In this document: piece by piece, positions 45,451 to 59,133 of the stretch
How the letters are laid out: each line of letters starts with the position of its first letter
Numbering within the stretch: the stretch's first letter is position 1
Origin: Linnemannia elongata
Lineage: Eukaryota > Mortierellomycota > Mortierellomycetes > Mortierellales > Mortierellaceae
Reading direction: 5' to 3'
Assembly: GCA_036320915.1 (NCBI GenBank)
Contig: JAXBDG010000012.1
Span: 1,228,501 to 1,292,500, forward strand
Length of the DNA: 64,000 nucleotides
Made by a program: the position numbers and the translations under genes
The notes under the pieces: generated by a model
Seen by the model: the letters and a program-made list of their open reading frames with translations, nothing else
The model's database searches: none
What the model was told of the DNA's origin: nothing

Positions 45451-47512
45451 TGTGTCCTGGAGCAGAGATGTAATTGTTTGGGTGCGTGCGAAAGAGAAAG
45501 GAGAGGAAGAGTAAGAGCGAGGGTGGTGTGGTCGATGTTTTGTTGTCGGATGAATACCGTCAGAGTGACTGTCAATCAGAAATTGGTTGGACCCTGCGGG
45601 TGGGTGCCTGAGGAACGTTATCACACTGGCCACAATGAGCCCTTGCTCTTAGCTTTGTTTGCATTGTTTGTTGTACTCTGCTCGGATGTGTCAGCAACTG
45701 GAGGTATGTATGTACACCCCAAAAGTTCCTCTTTGGATGAGCATGGTAAGGTTGACACACTACTTCGTTGCTACTCTTCATGAAAAAAATAAGCGTTTTT
45801 CGCGTGAGAGGTGTTATTCACAAAAAGAGAGGAAAGAAGGGGTTCAGAAGAACAGGTCGTGTTGATGGAGGCCAAATTAACGGAGGCTCGTATTTTTTAT
45901 ACGGATAATAGGAGAAGCACTACAGAGTTAATAAAAATCAAGGAGACACAAGCAGCATAAGGAGGGAGTGACAAAAAATAGGACTTGATCAGATGGACGA
46001 AGCATAACGAGGAAGGAGGGGTTGGTCGGACACAAGAACGGAGGTGAAATAAAAAAGATGAGACGAAACTTTGAAGCAACGAAATAAATACGCGCTAGTA
46101 AGGTATCCCTTGTCCTTTTTCCTTTTTCTTATCCTCGAGGGATACACAAAGAAAAAAATGGCCACCCCTTGAAAAATGCTAATGCGACTCGTCAACACAC
46201 AAACTACAAAAATAAAAAAGGGTAATGGGGCTGACATTTTCATTTGCTTTCATTCTTGGTTGCCGTGTTCATTGGCGTAGTGGATGTGAGGAAAGTGCCA
46301 GCTGCGAAGTTGCTTGTTGGTTTGTTGTGTGTGTAAGATGTTCTTCGGCGTCAATGCATCGCGCCTTCAATTTCAAGAGTTGCGACCATGCGCATGGCAC
46401 TGAGAAGGAATAGGAGAAAGAGGATACAAAAGGGAAAGAAAAAGGGAGCGCTGTACTGAGAACAACAATCTTCAAGGTTGGATATGATAGGATTTAGATT
46501 GGGGAGGGCAAAGCAGCTGTGAACGGGTGTACGAGTTACTCGTTGGTAACCTCCCGATGCCCTCTATTGTCACGTACATGCATGTAGACAGAGAGAGAGA
46601 GAGAGATAGAGAAAGAGTAAATGGATCCAGTCTGGTCACCGCGTTAATGGGTATCCCGCCTGGGTCTCCTTTGTCTCTCTTACAATCACTTTCACTCCTT
46701 TCTCCCTTTTTGAGCTCACCTTCCTTCCTCCTCTCTTTTCTCTCTCGTCTCATTCTCCACTTCCCTTTTCCCCTCCCTTTCTCCCTTCCTGTTGCTCGCC
46801 TTTTCTGTTCTCTTCTGAATACTACAGCTCCTAGTAGTACTCGCCACTCGGACTCCCCACCGCCAGTCTGGCAACCCCAACAGACTCACTCTTCCTTCTC
46901 CCTCACTCCTTCATTCCTTCACACTCATTCGACATTCACCTCTTGCATTCATCTTCCCTCTTTTGCGATTTGCCTTACATTCCCTCATTCTTTCACGACC
47001 ACCCCCAGGTGCAAACACACACCCGCCTAAATTTCCCTTTTCGACCAACCACCCCCCCAGTCACTGCTGTCGCATATTTCTTTCATTCCTTCCATAGTGC
47101 GATTCTCATACTTCATACGACTCGACTGCTGGCTGACAGCACGCACCTACCTACCTAGTGCCTGTTATTCCATCCTCCGACCGCCGCCGCCTGGCTTCTA
47201 CTTTTCTTCACTTTTTACTCTCTTGTCACCTCAGCACTTCCTCGTCTGCGTTCACTCCAGCATAATTCCTCTCAACACACCTTCTGCAGCCTTCACCATT
47301 CATACTCTGTGAGAGCCACAAAGGTTATCCAAGACATAACACGTCCAACTGAGCAACGCGTCAAAAAGTAATAGTCACATCACCCACCCCTAATCACCGA
47401 ACAGTAGCCCTGTCCCTGTGTTTCACCCTGCAAGGGCAGAGTCCTCAGAGAGTATTCTTCTACCCCTAGGACTAACACCATCTTATTTATCTTTCTCGCC
47501 TTCTCAACAACC
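45451..47512. other. Long intergenic region between divergent genes
   Basis: 2.06 kb separating the PPR gene and the RAX2-like gene. 46650-47510 is CT-rich, like other leaders in the window, and may be a long 5' UTR. A GAGAGAGAGAGA run sits near 46590. No other gene recognised. Confidence 0.5.
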
Positions 47513-50500
47513 ATGAATAGTCTTCCTACAATGGTGGGACTCGACCCTCCGCCAGTAATGACAATATCATCTTCAACCACAACACCATCATCATCTTCAT
47601 CCGCATCAGCATCCCCTTCCACTCTTACTCAACTCCCAACAAGTCCATCCACCACACGCCGACAACAGACCAAGATGCCCATGCTAACCTTCCTAGCAAC
47701 AATCTCACTCTACACTACCGCAACCCTCCTCACCTACTTATCCCTCCTCCCAACTGCCACTAATGCGTCCATGGTCGTCACCACCCCATCACGGGTCCCC
47801 CTTTCCTTTGCCAACCGCAAAGACCCTCAATCTTCAACACCCCTTCACACAATGGTGCCACCACCTGTCGATTTTGCGCTGTTGGGACAAATGGCTGCCT
47901 TGGGTGATTTCGATGCACTCACCCCCGTGGTCACAAATGGACAACAGAACACCTTCGAGTCTAATACCTTCTCGATTCTGGAGTTGGCAAAAGTGCCTTT
48001 AGGAGCAACAGTAACAGGAGGAGGAGGGTCAGGAAAGATCTTATCAGTGCCCGTACTACTAGCGAGTTTCGCGATCGATCCACCATTACAGCCAACAACA
48101 TCTGGATCTCCAGCTCCAAGGACCGCAGGTGCTGGGATTACGGCCACTTGTGTCCTGGACGACGCTCCACACCAGATCTACGTTGCTGGCAACTTCAAGC
48201 AAATCCCGACCTCCGCATCTATTGTCAACAATTCGGCAAGCGCCAACACTTCGATCCCTGTCAACATGGTCCCAAGCTCAGGACTCAACTATGTTGGCAT
48301 GTACGATTCCAGGCTGAAACGGTTCCTGCCCATGGAGAACGGGTTGGACGGCCCTGTTCAGGATCTGTTGTGTGATTCCGTCACGAAGCAGGTTTACGTT
48401 GTGGGTCAGTTCATGGGCCCACTACAGCTGGAGTCACGTTCAGAGATCGGAAGCAGTAACAGCAGCGGGTACCAGACCCTTAGTTCGTTCGGTGGCGGCG
48501 TTGCAGTATGGAAGCGGAATCCAGATGCGACGATCGAGAGCACCCCTTCTACGTCATCATCGTCGGAGACCACAAGGGCATCAGGAAGCTGGGCGGCGTT
48601 GCCGTTCAAGGGCGTAAATGGTATTGTAACGAGCGTCGCCAAAGCTCAGGATGGAACTTTTTATTTCGGAGGACAGTTTGACACCACTACTGATGGAGAG
48701 GCTTACAGTGCGCCTGATACTCAACCCGTCAACCTTGATATTGCCAAGGTAACCCACCATGCCTTTTACAGTCGTATACAACTCTGCTGGGATTTGTATC
48801 TAATGCACCAACCTAACGCTTGTTGTTTGCCATTGGCATGCTTGTAGGTGATGACAGGCAACGGATTGAACGCAGAGCAGGACAGAAACATCATCTGTCA
48901 ACCGTCAACAGCAGCACGCGGGAACTGGATCATGCAGGACAATATCCCAGGCTACTGGCGTGTCCTCTTTCCGTACTATATTACTCCAACCCTCTTCCGC
49001 CTCTGGAATGTCGACACGACTCAAGGCCCCGAATTCGCCAACAGGGGCACGAAGACCTTCTCTATCATGGCTCTCCCTTCGAACCAGTTCCTCAATCTCT
49101 CTTACATTGACCCTATTACGCATCTCCAGCATTACTGTACCGTGTGTACTTTGGAATCCAGAAGCGTAGCGGCTACTGTTCAACAAGGGTACCAGGATTT
49201 TTTGGTCGTGACGCCCACTTTGTTGAACGCGGCGCAGGTAGATATCGTATCGTGGGACGGTCTAGGAGGTGGGCTGGGTGGGATTGAGGTGTACCAATCT
49301 GAAATCTTTGTCCGTGCGGTGGATGAACTCAACTCTTCGTCCAAGTGCGCTTCGAATTATGCAGAGGCTGTGGCGTCGATGGCGTCAGGGACTAATCACA
49401 AGGATAGCAAAGATATGACCGCGTACTCGAGTTTCCTTGGTGCTGACTGGGTCATGACCAAGATGGAGGATGGGTGGCAGACCGTCCAGGCGGCTAATAT
49501 CTCAGCGACTGATGCTGTGTCAAGGAAGCAAGCTTATGTCGACATGTCGCCGTACCTTCAAGAGTCAGGTCTCTACGACGTCTATTTCTATACACCTGGT
49601 TGCTCCGGTGGTTCTTCAAGCGGAGCAAAAGGGTCTAAGCCGTCGAACGCGTGTGCAGATCGTGGGTTTGTTGATGTGAGCATGTACTTTGGCTCACCCG
49701 ATAATGTCATCACCCTGACCTTGTCTCAGACCAACACCGCCGACAAGTACGATAAGATCTACTCAGGCATGATCTCACATACCACGCCGGATTTCAGACC
49801 CCATGTGGTTGTGGGGCCTTCAACTACCAAGACGGGGACAAGTGGTGGCGGGGCTACCCAAACCGTCATTGTCGACTCCATTCAGTTTGTGAAGCAGGCG
49901 ACCCTCAACAACACCAACAGCCTCATCTTTTACCGTCTGAGTACCTCTGTCGTTGCTTCTTCTGGTTCCGAGAAGGAGAGGAAGGATACCGCTCAGGGCT
50001 TGGATTACTCAACATGGGGCAACCTGCCGACTCAAATTCCGCCCGGATCGTTGGTGAACGCCTTGGTCTCGTACTTTGGACCTTTTGGTTCTTCTGTTAC
50101 TGCGACGTCAACGCTGTTTATAGCCGGTGCGTTCCAGGGTACTACCTACAGCAACATCGTCGGCTGGGACGGATCCAACTATCAAGGTCTTGGAGGTAGT
50201 GGTGCCTCCTCAGGTCTAGATGGTATCGTGTCTGGTATGGCTCTCTATCAATCCTCTCTTTACGTTGTCGGCTCCTTCCATCGCGCCCTCACAACCTCTG
50301 TTGCCTCGATGCCCGATTTCGGTGGATTGGCGGTCTACGACATTGTTTCCCAGACATGGACACCCTTCGGGAACGCAACTCAGACGTTCCAACCCAACGC
50401 TCAGTTCCGCAGCATCGAACTCTCAACGAGTCCCAACGGGCAGTTCCAGTTTATCATTTCGGGTCAGTTCTCGTGGACTGAGGGAACAGGCGGAGAGAAC

Positions 50501-53500
50501 CGGATAGAGACATTGGCGGTGTGGGATCTGGACAACCAGCGATGGGTCCGCGACCAACAGAAATCTACCAGCGGCGAGTTCCCGTTTGGGTTTGTTCGTG
50601 GCGAGATCTCGTACTTGAACCGGGTGTTCGGATCAAACAGTAACCCTGGCTCTGAAGGATCAAGCTCAAGCTCGCCTGTTTTTCTGGTGGCTGGTCAGAT
50701 TGACTCCCTGGACGCCTATCAGGTCAACTCACCAGAAAGTATCGCCTGGCTCACGACATCTGGGATCCTCAAGACGACAAACCTCTCTCCCACCATTTCC
50801 ACATCCTCACCCGCTGCTGGCTTTGCCAGTGACGACGTGTCAGGTACAAATTCTGACTCGACTGCGACTACATCATTGTCGAAGACGAACGCAGGAATTA
50901 TGTACTTCAACCCCACTGCCGACGCTTGGGTCACCCTCGTCGCCGGCGCTCACGCAGATGGATCCATAGGCGCAGGGTTCTTCAACTCCCCGACGGCGTC
51001 CAGCCCAGTCCTCTCCTTCAAACAGCTCAATTTGGTCACTGCTTCCTCGTCCCCGATCACTGGAGAAGTCTTGGCACTGGGCCTTCAAAAAGACGAACAA
51101 TCAGGTTTCACTGCCAAGGGATCTGGTAGCGACTTACTCCTTCTCGGAGGCGCCTTCAAGTCAACCTCATCTCCAGCAGTCACCAGTCTGTTGATCTACG
51201 ACCTCAACACCGACCAACCCATCACTTCAACACCAGAACTCCAAGGCTCCCTAAATCGCGGTGACCCAGTCGTGAACGTGATCAAGCCCCGACCTGGGGA
51301 CAGGACTGGTGCTTTAGTCATTGCTGGAGACTTTTCGGGTGTTGGGAGTGAGGTCTCTTGTGAACTGATTTGCCTCTGGGACCCAGCTCAGGCGAGGACA
51401 GCGATCGACAAGAAGAAGCCTTTGGAGGGGAGCTTCAGAAATGTATATGGTGATGGGGTGGGGAGCAAGAAACATCTGGGGATTTTGAAAGGCGTCGTGA
51501 ACGATATTGCTTTTGAAGATGTAAGTATTGTGACTTTATTCTGTATCTTGGCCAAAAAAATTGTGCGCTGCGCAACCTTAACGGTCATTGGTATTTTCGT
51601 TTATTTCCTTTCGTTGCTTGATTCCTAATTTCCTCCCTTTCTTTCTCTTACGCTACGTCAGGATAAGAGTATGTTCGTGGCGGGAGACTTGATAGTGAAC
51701 GGCGTGGCATGCGGAGTGGCCAGTTTCAATTTCGATAATGGCAAGTGGACTACTTTCGGGTCGATATTAAATTCTTCCAAGAGCTCCTCCTCCGCGACCA
51801 CAACTCGACCCCCTGGACCCGATACCCTGCCAGGACCAGTCACTGCTATCGCGCATGATTCCTTGTTCCACCGCTTCTTTGTCGCCGGAAGGTACTAGAA
51901 AGCCAGACAGTCAATTCGAGCGATACTATTTGGGGATGAGAGGTATGAGTTGCTGTTGTATGCTTATACGTTATTTTTTTGCATTGGATTTGCTTGGTAG
52001 GAGTGTGACGGATGGGTCAGCGTACTTCAAGAAATGGAACGGAGAGCGCTTCGTTCGCGTTTGTAAGTCATTACCTTCATGTTTTTCGCTCGATGTTCAA
52101 CGGCCTTGATCCATGGCTCTCCAATCCACGAAACGCACAACCTAACCCCGCGCCTGTATTCTTATGCATAAAAAAATCAAAAAAAAAATACAGCACCTGA
52201 CTTCATGCCCACAAGCGAGATTCACAGGATCGAGATCCTCCCTGCCTCCAAGGACGCACCCAACCGCGCCCCAGCACCAACGACCACGCAGTCTACACCT
52301 TCTTCGCCCACCGATGATGACGATTCTAACGACTCTTCCTCCAACCCTAATGACACCACAACAGCACCACCCTCTCCCTCATCGCCATCTTCAGCAACCG
52401 CGTCCACAGCAGCGTCTGCAAACTTTATCGATCCAAACGATACTACAAACATCCTCGAACAAGGATACATCCTCCTCATCTCAGGGAAAATCGTCCTTGG
52501 CAACCCGTCCTCGTCGTACTCCCTATCTGTATCAGGATCCGCGGCGACCGTGGGGTCGATGAGTGCGACTAGCAGTCGACAAGAGTCTTCGTCGTTGGCG
52601 TTTTTTGATGGGCAGTCTTGGTTCCCATTCTTGCAGAGTTCCAGGAACGCGTCTAATTCCTTGTCGCCCTCGTCTTTTGTCGCAGATAAAACTGCCACCT
52701 CAGGTTCATCGCAAATGACAGTCAGAGATCTACTCCACCTGTCACAGCGGCACCCTGATGATTTTTCGCATCTCCTTACAAAACGCGTCGACCCTGTACC
52801 ACCAACTATCCCACCAACAACCCTCCAGGGCCACATCCGCGTCCGTGACCAAGGCATCTTCCGGGCACTAGCAATCGCTCACTTACCCAGGATTATTGCC
52901 CGCGAATACCTCTCCGTCCCTCTGGTCATCCTCATCTCCATCGCTACTTCCCTCGCCCTCATTGCACTTATCGTCCTCCTCGGATTCCTCTACGTCTGGT
53001 TGAAACGCCGATTCTCGAGGAGCGATCCTGCAGCAGCGGTAACGAGACCTCGACTGGGCTCGAGTTTTATGGAGGACGGGTATGATGGCTACCTTCGTCG
53101 AACCGGTGGACCCCGTGGAGGGGCGTACTCTACAGACTCTTCGTTGGGCACTAGTCATGGTGCAACATATATGGGTGGCAGTACTACGGCCATGGCGTCA
53201 AAGAAATCGGGCTCGATCTTCAAGCGATCCAAATCCGGAAAGAACAGCGAACCCGAGAGCTCGTCAGCGTTAATGGAGAGTCTAGGAATTACCAGCGCAT
53301 TGGAGACTGCAAGACTCTACCGCGCCCAGCGGAAAAATAGCGCCGGTGCAGTCAATACCCTTGTGGGCAGTCCCATTATGCGCGAGAAGCCCGGCACACT
53401 GGGTGCGTTTGCAGGGGAAAGTCTTGCTGGAGAGGGTGGTGGAAGCCAAAACGGAAGTGAAGGTACTGCTGGCTCAGGGCCGAGGGTGTACCGACCTAAC

Positions 53501-54248
53501 TCGACAATCCAGGAAGCGACTGGTGCGCTGGTGACCGAGTTTATGAGAACTCATGAGCAGCAGCGATCTACCACTGCAGGTACAGGTGTTGGTGCTGTCG
53601 ATGCTCCACTAGATGACGACGAAGATATGCCTCCCTCGCCCGATAGGCGCAGCAAGAAATCGCGTCACTCTGGGCCTAACCAACCAGGTAACGAATAATT
53701 CCATTGGTCCTTTCAGTAGCATCGCATCGCGTTGTGAAACGTGCTCGTTTACTCACTCCTCCTATGATATTCATTTACCACCTAAAATAGGCACAGTGAG
53801 AGATTCAACGGCAAGTGACCTAACAAACCCCGTCTCCCAATCTCGTTATGCCAGCCTCCTCAGCGCCCACAACATCTCCTCCCCTGGTCCCGGCACCGGT
53901 GCCATTGCAACAACACCAACCTCTCCAGCCACAGCAATGACAACTCCCAGCGACGCCATTCACTCTACCCACCCTTCCTACCTCCACAACCCAAACCGCG
54001 ATTCAACAGCCTCCAACCGGACCTCGACCCCATTTGGTAACAACCTGTCAGGTGTGAATGTGATCTATTATGCGCGATACCCTTTTAGAGCTCGGGAGAT
54101 TGGTGAGCTGGGGTTCATGGCCGGAGAGCGAATCTTGGTGGTGGATATGAGTGATGATATCTGGTGGATGGGGGTTGTACAGGATCCTGTGACGGGTCAG
54201 CAGATGCATGGTGTTTTTCCCTCGAACTATGTTGCCACCACGCCATAA
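47513..54248 (+). CDS. RAX2-like polarity protein with C-terminal SH3 domain
   Basis: Six exons, 47513-48748, 48848-51520, 51662-51891, 52001-52062, 52194-53687 and 53791-54248, give 2050 residues. The large extracellular part has repeated Kelch-like blades, each ending in phrases such as IYVAGNFKQI, VYVVGQFMG, LFIAGAF, LYVVGSFH, FIISGQFSW, FLVAGQI, LLLLGGAF and LVIAGDFSG. This is the RAX2 cortical-marker pattern. One membrane span lies at about 1641-1669, followed by a basic stop (WLKRRF). The cytosolic tail of about 380 residues ends in an SH3 domain (about 1987-2050; YYARYPFRAREIGELGF, ILVVDMSDDIWWMG and GVFPSNYV). RAX2 marks bud or hyphal tip sites. The ATG at 47675 would place a hydrophobic signal at the very N-terminus and may be the true start. 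Confidence 0.85.
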
Positions 54249-54469
54249 GAGCGACTTTAGAAGAGGCGTTATGAAGAGGTGTAAGTATTACACAAAGTCT
54301 TTGAGCAGCTAGTGAAGCATAACCGCATACAGTAGAAGCTTCTATTATTTTTTTCAGCATTTAAGTTTCAGTTCTCTATCATAAACGCATGGACAGTTTA
54401 CAATCTAATCTACTATTAATGAGTAATAAAAAAGAAAGAAAGAGAAAGAGAGATGTTGTTCTTTCGAGA

Positions 54470-54868
54470 AAATCTATAGAACAATGGACTTAATCTCAGC
54501 AGATCGTAGCAACAAGGCTACTCTACTGCTTACAATACCCCGTTCAATTAAAGTCGTCTGCAACGGATTTATCTCGTGCTATATTTGAAATTAACACTAG
54601 TGGGAACCTCACAAAGCCTTGTAACTCTGCAAGATAGACCTTTGTGGTATTATCAGGACCCGAAGATATATTTGTACACAACTAAAAATCGCACAAAGCG
54701 GCGCTAATCGTCGCATTCTAGCACGGGTTCTGACTTAGAGGCGTTCAGTCATAACCCAACAGATGACAGCTTCGGGCCATTGCCTGCTCAGGCAGACCCA
54801 AATACCAATTATCCGAATGAACGGTTCCTCGAGGACAAAGTTCACTTACTATTGCAACAACATTTCAT

Positions 54869-54900
<32 letters not shown>

Positions 54901-54967
54901 CCTAAACCCAGGTCACGTTCCCTATTAGTGGGTGAACAATCCAACGCTTACTGAATTCTGCTTCAGT

Positions 54968-55001
<34 letters not shown>

Positions 55002-55045
55002 TCAACGTCGCTATGAACGCTTGGCTGCCACAAGCCAGTTATTAA
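54470..55045 (-). pseudogene. 28S rRNA 3' part, decayed (about 575 bp)
   Basis: Read on the minus strand it runs from AACTGGCTTGTGGCAGCCAA through GATGTCGGCTCTTCCTATCAT, GGTGAACAATCC (complement), the GGGTAAAACTAAC block, CCATTGCCTGCTCAGG (complement) and the TTACGATCTGCTGAGATTAA 3' end of 28S. Scattered substitutions (ATTTTTG for CTTTTTG and others) and a variable middle show it is not a working rRNA. It ends upstream (rRNA sense) abruptly within AACTGGCTTG. It sits directly 3' of the Crinkler gene. Confidence 0.88.
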
Positions 55046-55289
55046 AACCTAAAGGAAATATTTCCCTACCTTCACAAAATAAGCTTTCATCCACTTCCAA
55101 AATAGGAGAGGTCCATGAAGAACAAACAAAGTGGCTGTTTGTGAAAATGGACGAATGAAACCTTAAAGAATGTATATTCCCGCATGTGCAATACCACTAT
55201 TTTCAAGGCGCATTGTTCATGTCCATATGTGACCTATCAGAATGAAACATATGGAGTGTTGAAAGCCCTGGCTGCAGGGATAGCAGAAT

Positions 55290-58244
55290 TTATTCTACGC
55301 GGCGCCTTTTTTCAGGCCGGAAGTCTTGGTACGGCAAAAACCCCATCTCCTTCTCAAGGACTTTAGAGCGCATTGAAGGAACCTTTTGGATAAGGTCGTC
55401 ATACGAGCGGTAGGGCATATTCTCGAGGATTCGGTCCACCTCTTCGTCACCAAGCCAGCGCTTCTTCTTCAAGGTCTCCCGAGTCGCGAAATTCCAATTG
55501 AGATCCTTTGAAACTGCAAGGGCGGCAGAAATGCTGAAAGCGTCGCCAAAGAACTCGTTGAAATTGCCTCGGTAGATCAGGAGACAATCCTCTGGAAAAG
55601 ATTCACCGCCGAGTAGCTGAAATGCTGGATCCGTAACATCTGCCGTCGAGATAAGAATCGTGATGATGAGTGCTCGTTTGATTCCTTGCTGGTCTAGTAG
55701 TGAATATCCTGGAATCTTTCCGATGGTATCCACATTCTTGCTGTGCTCACTGGTGAGGAGACTAGCCGAAAGTGGACTCCCCAGCTTTTTCGCCTGTAGT
55801 GCACAAAGAAGGTTCTCGCCCTCGCTGTCCGCGCTCTCGCGATAGACGCATACATCACCGAATTGTGCGCCGTCTGCATTTTTGATCACAACGTCTGACC
55901 TCCAGTCCAGTCCCTGTTCTTGTTCGCCAACAGTCAGTCCTCCTGACTCTGGGAATCGGTGCGCTGCCGTGACGACCGATAGTTTCTTGAGCTTGACAGT
56001 ACGGCCCAAAGTCTCTGCTCGCCCGAGGGCGCCTTTGTAGATGTCCCCGAGAGTCGCTGCTACGTGGCCATCGCCGATGAGAAGGTTCGTACGGAGCGTC
56101 TCATACTCAGCGATGATGCGTTCGAAGAATCCCCACTCATGGTCTTTCTCCCAGTCGTGTAAGAATGCGGATCCAAGGCGATTCCGGACTTCATCGATAG
56201 TCGTGTTGTAAATGTGTAGGAAAAAGAAGGGAATTCGGACCAGCACTTGTCCACGGCCTTCGTTACTGTCTTCCAGAATCGTATGAGTATCGCGTTCTAG
56301 AACGTCCAAGGTGAGTGCTGGGAACTGATCAGATGGGGCGAGTGTGCGCGGCGATGATTGCTGAAGAATGCATAGTCGAACAAGTGCACGAACAAGCTCC
56401 TTGTGCGTCTCGACGAAGGTCGTGATAGAGTAGTAGCTGTCGAGGTTGTTTGCAACTTTGTTGAAAATACGATCCGCGTTCATGTCGATGTCGTGCACTG
56501 TATCTGGAAAAGTTTTGCATTTCTCCAGTCGAGGTCCAAAAAACTCCTCCAGTAAAAGCTGCAGTGCTCGTGGAAGACCGCCGGTGGCCGATAATAAGCG
56601 AAAAAGCGACATCTTCGGCATCCATTCACGGTGATGAACTTGGGCGAGCCCCGTGAAATGGCCCATGATGTCGTAGCAGGCTCCCGTGGATAAAGTTGGA
56701 CAGCTGAGGAACTTGAAGGAGTAAGAGGTCGGTTCTGCTGCCAGAGTCACGTCCTGCCGAGCCGTTCCAGAGAGAAAGGTCTGGATCATATGGGGCTTCA
56801 TCACGCCGCTCATGAAAGGTCCAAGGCTGCGCATCATATCCTGGAACAGGCGGAGTCCTTCGTCTCTGTGACGCTCTGCTGTGTCCCCAGCCATGCGAAA
56901 TCCGGTGTTAGGTATCGATGCAAGCTTGTGGCCTTTAGGAGTTCCCTCCCAGCGATGGTCAAAGATCCTCTGGAATTCGTCGATGTGAAGGAAAAGGAAG
57001 AATGGCTGATGTGCCGGCTGCTTTAAATCTTGGCGAATGGCGATGATGACGTTAGGGATCGTGAAGAGGCCACGGTGATCGACAGCTTTGTAGCAGAAGT
57101 CGGAAAATCCCTCGTAGTATCTGTCTTGGAAGAAGTGAGTATAAGCCAAACGCAGGCCAAGAACGGTGTCGGCATCGAGATGAGTGTCGATCGGACCCAA
57201 TTTAACGTCGACACCGAAATCAAGCAGCATGTAGTGGTAGTGAGGCGAGTAATCAACGCCTTTTGTTTTGGCTTTCTCTGAGAGTCGACGTTGTAAAGCT
57301 TCGTACAGTTCGCTTCCATAGCGCGTTTTCCCTAATGGATTTAATGTTGAGTCGTTAATACGTTGCCACCGAAGATTGTCAAGTGGTTCCATGGAAATGA
57401 CAGTATCCTTACCAATGCCGGCTGTTCCACTGCACACAAGGAATGAGCTCTCCGCCTTCGCAGGCCGTCGGTCTTTTTGCCAAGACAAGCAAGTTCCGAT
57501 ATTTCTCACGACTACATCGATCGCTGCGTCCATTGGACGCTCCTGGTAAGGCATGATGTTGGATAGCTGTGGGGCAGAATCCGATCCTGGGCCGCGAGGA
57601 TGAAAGGTACCCTGAATTTGCTTGATGACGTCCATAATGCCTTTGGGAGGATAACGTTGACAAAAGAGCAAGGTGTGAGAAACTTGATTTTTCTTACAGT
57701 AGAGTGCAAACAAAAGACAATAATAATGATTACCGGAGACTGGCGAGCCAGGGCGAGTTTTATCCGAGAGAGCAGTGGAGGCACGGGCAGGGACAGATAC
57801 ATGTACTATGTTAGTGCAATTGGATGAATGCTACAGGTTAGTACATATATAATGGACAAGCGTATGTGCAAGGCGTCAATGAAAGCAAAGCGCGTCTGCA
57901 TTACCTGGAGGAGGGCGCTGGACGATGACATGGATGGTGTTCTTGGGCGGCTTGTCAGGAAAGACCTCTAACAAGCCACGCGTCGCTCTGAGTTTCTTCT
58001 TGTCCTTGTTGTTGACATTGCCAAGCACGATGGGGATCTCGTCGTCGTCGTCATCGTCAGGGATGGAGACACTCCAGACGGTGAGGTCTTTCGCTGCAAT
58101 GTCGTCAAACTGAGGAGACAACGCGCTCTTGATGAGGTTCTTGAGGTCATCAACGGTGTCCTCCGGTGTTGGTTTGACAGCGAAGACATTCGACAGGGGT
58201 TCGCCATCAACGAGACAAAACAGGTTCAGGCGATGTTCGGTCAT
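55290..58244 (-). CDS. Crinkler (CRN)-type protein: Ub-like header, P-loop NTPase, nuclease-like tail
   Basis: Three exons, complement of 57905-58244, 57734-57805 and 55290-57640, give 920 residues. The header (1-113) has the CRN signatures NLFCLVDGE, a DDLKNLIKSALSPQFDD helix, LTVWSVSIP and the closing HVIVQRPPP. A short linker follows, then an NTPase domain with Walker A GTAGIGKD (about 209-216) and Walker B FLFLHIDE (about 352-359). Near the C-terminus a segment FGDVCVYR...LLCALQAKK (about 715-756) resembles the core of restriction-endonuclease-fold enzymes. The tail ends in a basic PEKRRRVE, a possible nuclear signal. CRN proteins occur in oomycetes and in Mortierellomycota, Glomeromycotina and chytrids; many are thought to act in nuclei. 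No N-terminal signal peptide is seen. The AAAG acceptor of exon 3 is weak. Confidence 0.85.
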
Positions 58245-59133
58245 GGTGTTGCGAAGCATCAAAGGAAAAGAAAGCGCAGGGAAGAGAGAGTTGTGAAGAG
58301 GTCTGGGATGAAGAGAGAGCGAGGAGTCAACGAAAAGAAAAAAAGAATGGGGAAAAAGGTCCAGGGTTAAAAGGAAAAGTAAGAGATGAAAAGGACGTGA
58401 GAACGGTGGTAAAGGCGATGAAAGTGTGGAAATGGTGGCAAAAAGAAAGGTGTAGTGAGAACCAAACGTGAAAGTAGTCGAAGAGGGAGAGTAGGAGCTA
58501 TGGCAAAGCAATGGTGGTGAGAAAAAAAAGCAGAGATGTGGGAAGAGAGCGTGAGAGCTGTGGCAAAGGCAATGGAGGCGAGAAGAAGAAGGAGTGGGGG
58601 GAGGGGGCACAGCAAAGAGATGCGGAAAGAGTGCACGTGGGAGGGACAGAGAAAGGAATGGGCGCGGAGGGTGGTGGGCAAGGGAGCCGGCAAAGGGCGA
58701 TGGAGGTGTGGGAAAGGTGATAATAAGGATAGGTGATAAAGAAAGTAGTCAGAAACGAAGACAAGTAAAAGGACGCTGTGATACCAGCAGTTGTGACCCC
58801 TTAGATTAGCAGTCATATCCTTAGTAGATAGTGTTTGTAGTGCGCCCAGCTCTCTTGTATGCTCCTTGTCCTTTTACACTTTACTTCTTGCCAGTATTAT
58901 CAAGAGATTCGCTAGTGCGCTGCAGAGCATTATTACTGTATATTCCTCCCTACAACCTACAACCCCCTTTCTCCTGTACCAATAGAGGACTTAACGACGG
59001 TCCTATAACTCTGGCCTCGATCCTCTCCCTGAGAAACAATGAGCGACCATTGCAATCCCTTACAACAAAGAGAATTAGATTACACTAGTGGTAGGGAACA
59101 AAGCATCACAATGCGATAATGAAGGAGGAGAGA
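58245..59133. other. Crinkler upstream region
   Basis: 58260-58740 is CT-rich on the minus strand, the likely leader. 58750-59130 is unique sequence. Open frames of 60-150 codons are low complexity. Confidence 0.5.
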
